Source of the DNA: Vibrio natriegens NBRC 15636 = ATCC 14048 = DSM 759
Lineage (GTDB): Bacteria; Pseudomonadota; Gammaproteobacteria; Enterobacterales; Vibrionaceae
Assembly (NCBI RefSeq): GCF_035621455.1
Contig: NZ_CP141822.1
Span: 434,001-498,000, forward strand
DNA: 64,000 nucleotides
Direction: 5' to 3'
The notes below the pieces were generated by a model. That model was not told the origin of the DNA, ran no database searches, and saw nothing but the letters and a program-made list of their open reading frames with translations. Made by a program: the position numbers and the translations under genes. This document shows positions 61,965 to 64,000 of this stretch, piece by piece (the stretch's first letter is position 1; each line of letters begins with the position of its first letter).

Positions 61965-64000
61965 ATGCGAGTATTGAAGTTTGGCGGTTCATCATTGGCT
62001 GATGCAGATCGCTTTTTAAGAGCAGCAGATATCATTGCGAATAATGCTCAACAGGAAGAAGTCGCAGTCGTGCTTTCTGCACCGGGTAAAACAACTAATA
62101 AACTGGTTGCTGTGATTGAAGGCGCTTTGCGAAATGGTGAAGCAGAATTACAAATTAACGAGTTAGAAGAATCGTTTAAAACGCTTTTTGCCGATATCCA
62201 AGCCTTGGTTCCTAATCTGGATGGGACTGGCTACGACAATCAAGTTAAAACCTCGCTCTCTCAATTACGTCAATTTGTCCATGGCATCAGCCTGTTAGGC
62301 ATGTGTCCAAACAATGTGAATGCGCGCATCATCAGTAAAGGTGAACGTGTTTCTATTCAACTAATGAAAGCGGTACTTGAAGCAAAAGGTCAAAAAGCCA
62401 GCCTAATTGATCCGGTTGAATACCTTTATGCTCAAGGCGATCATCTTGAAGCGATGGTTGATGTTGATATTTCTACACAAAACTTCCGCCAAAAGCCTCT
62501 TCCTCAAGGTCATGTCAACATCATGCCTGGTTTTACTGCCGGCAATGAGAAAGGAGAACTGGTTACTCTAGGTCGTAACGGTTCAGACTATTCGGCTGCG
62601 GTTTTGGCTGCTTGTCTTCGCGCCGATTGTTGTGAAATCTGGACTGACGTTGATGGCGTATACAACTGTGATCCTCGCTTGGTAGAAGATGCACGACTAT
62701 TAAAATCACTGAGCTATCAGGAAGCGATGGAGTTGTCTTACTTCGGTGCGTCCGTTCTGCACCCGAAAACCATCGCTCCAATTGCTCAATTCCACATTCC
62801 ATGCTTAATCAAGAACAGTTTTAACCCGCAAGGTGCAGGTACGCTGATTGGCCAAGATACTGGTGAAGATAACCTGGCTATCAAGGGTATTACTACTCTG
62901 AATGACCTGACCATGGTGAACGTTTCTGGGCCAGGTATGAAAGGCATGGTTGGCATGGCGAGCCGTGTATTTGGTGCTATGTCTTCAGCGGGTGTTTCAA
63001 TCGTACTGATCACTCAGTCATCATCAGAATACAGCATCAGCTTCTGTATCGAAGCAGAAGATAAAGCAAAAGCGCAGCAGACACTGGCAGAAGCGTTTGA
63101 GCTTGAACTGAAAGATGGTCTGCTTGAACCAGTAGAGTTTATCGATGATGTTGCTATCGTGACCCTTGTTGGTGACGGCATGCGTACATCACGTGGTGTG
63201 GCTTCACGTTTCTTCTCATCTCTTGCTGAAGTAAACGTCAACATTGTTGCAATCGCACAGGGTTCTTCAGAGCGCGCTATCTCAGCGGTAATCCCAGAAG
63301 ATAAGATCTCTGAAGCAATCAAAGCCTGTCACATGAACCTGTTCAATTCTAAACACTTCCTTGATGTTTTCGTCGTAGGCATCGGCGGTGTTGGTGGCGA
63401 GCTGGTGGATCAGATTGAACGCCAACAAGCTAAACTGGCAGAAAAAGGCATCATCATTCGCGTATGTGGTCTGGCAAACAGTAAGGGTCTGCTTCTGGAT
63501 AGTGAAGGGCTGCCACTGGAACACTGGCGCGACCGCATGTCTTCAGCCACTGAAGAGTTCAGCCTAGCGCGCCTGATTGCACTTGTGCAACGTAACCACA
63601 TCATTAACCCTGTTTTGGTTGATTGTACTTCGAGTGAAGCCATTGCTAACCAGTACGCTGATTTCTTGGCGGCAGGTTTCCACGTTGTTACTCCAAATAA
63701 GAAAGCCAATACAGCAAGCATGGCTTACTACCACCAGCTTCGCGATGTAGCACGCAGCTCTCGTCGTAAATTGATGTACGAGACAACGGTTGGTGCGGGT
63801 TTGCCGGTTATCGAAAACCTGCAGAATCTCATTTCAGCGGGTGATGAGCTTGAACGATTCACCGGCATTTTGTCTGGTTCACTATCTTACATCTTCGGTA
63901 AGCTAGACGAAGGCATGAGCTTGAGCGAAGCGACCAACATCGCGAAAGAAAACGGCTTCACCGAACCGGATCCTCGTGATGATCTATCGGGTATGGATGT
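61965..64000 (+). CDS. thrA: Bifunctional aspartokinase I / homoserine dehydrogenase I (partial)
   Basis: ThrA carries out the first and third steps of threonine synthesis. The gene starts at ATG 61965 behind CTGGAGGAAGG and runs off the window after about 678 of roughly 820 codons. The aspartokinase domain shows [31 protein letters not shown] (about residues 203-216) and two ACT regions (about 320-460: [40 protein letters not shown]). The homoserine dehydrogenase part begins [15 protein letters not shown] (about 468-482) and reaches [16 protein letters not shown] at the edge. Controlled by the attenuator upstream. Confidence 0.96.
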   Translation, partial: MRVLKFGGSSLADADRFLRAADIIANNAQQEEVAVVLSAPGKTTNKLVAVIEGALRNGEAELQINELEESFKTLFADIQALVPNLDGTGYDNQVKTSLSQLRQFVHGISLLGMCPNNVNARIISKGERVSIQLMKAVLEAKGQKASLIDPVEYLYAQGDHLEAMVDVDISTQNFRQKPLPQGHVNIMPGFTAGNEKGELVTLGRNGSDYSAAVLAACLRADCCEIWTDVDGVYNCDPRLVEDARLLKSLSYQEAMELSYFGASVLHPKTIAPIAQFHIPCLIKNSFNPQGAGTLIGQDTGEDNLAIKGITTLNDLTMVNVSGPGMKGMVGMASRVFGAMSSAGVSIVLITQSSSEYSISFCIEAEDKAKAQQTLAEAFELELKDGLLEPVEFIDDVAIVTLVGDGMRTSRGVASRFFSSLAEVNVNIVAIAQGSSERAISAVIPEDKISEAIKACHMNLFNSKHFLDVFVVGIGGVGGELVDQIERQQAKLAEKGIIIRVCGLANSKGLLLDSEGLPLEHWRDRMSSATEEFSLARLIALVQRNHIINPVLVDCTSSEAIANQYADFLAAGFHVVTPNKKANTASMAYYHQLRDVARSSRRKLMYETTVGAGLPVIENLQNLISAGDELERFTGILSGSLSYIFGKLDEGMSLSEATNIAKENGFTEPDPRDDLSGMD

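Overview
The window reads as an unbroken stretch of a gammaproteobacterial chromosome, almost certainly a Vibrio and most likely of the Harveyi clade (V. parahaemolyticus / V. alginolyticus / V. harveyi relatives). This rests on protein similarity to E. coli housekeeping genes combined with Vibrio-type gene order: petABC next to sspAB, dciA in the slot that holds secM in E. coli, arcB and arcA adjacent, and mtnN-cobD-btuF together. I see no insertion sequence, prophage, integron, CRISPR array, tRNA or rRNA gene. The genus call is an inference, not a database result.

Layout. 1-2864: petABC, the cytochrome bc1 complex, behind a good promoter. 2962-4096: sspA-sspB, followed by a terminator shared with the convergent dolP-diaA-yraN-lpoA block (4156-7606, minus). 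7675-8538: rsmI, divergent from lpoA. 8732-9160: rnpB (RNase P RNA) with a tandemly expanded P3 arm. 9392-25041: the division and cell wall (dcw) cluster rsmH-ftsL-ftsI-murE-murF-mraY-murD-ftsW-murG-murC-ftsQ-ftsA-ftsZ, without mraZ and without ddlB; then lpxC. 26137-26589: dciA (minus). 26989-31166: secA, mutT, dapB. 31648-36037: carAB. 36246-37821: a TSUP-family exporter and an opposing LysR regulator that overlap tail to tail. 37952-41640 (minus): a TRIC/YicG membrane protein, then mtnN-cobD-btuF and a DUF1499 lipoprotein. 41761-54117 (minus): two complete, divergent glutamate synthase (gltBD) operons in tandem. 54673-58774: yhcC, arcB and a coupled small lipoprotein; arcA faces them (58857-59573, minus). 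59934-60882: DUF3293 gene and an RraA-family gene. 60879-61349 (minus): a small outer-membrane-like protein. 61778 to the right edge: the threonine attenuator (thrL) and thrA, cut by the window end.

The genes group into respiration (bc1 and ArcAB), envelope building (LpoA, DolP, dcw cluster, LpxC, SecA), nitrogen and amino acid metabolism (two GOGATs, CarAB, DapB, ThrA), replication control (DiaA, DciA) and RNA metabolism (rnpB, RraA, RsmI, RsmH).

No wholly unknown multi-gene system is evident. The most unusual signals are: (1) three exact-period 24-nt units in the P3 arm of RNase P RNA; (2) a near-identical 23-bp element in front of both the TSUP exporter and its neighbouring LysR gene, which looks like a regulator-operator pair; (3) the tandem divergent GOGAT operons, each with a hairpin-rich leader; (4) an uncharacterised lipoprotein one base behind arcB; (5) several perfect palindromes in intergenic regions, including an FNR-consensus site between arcA and the DUF3293 gene.
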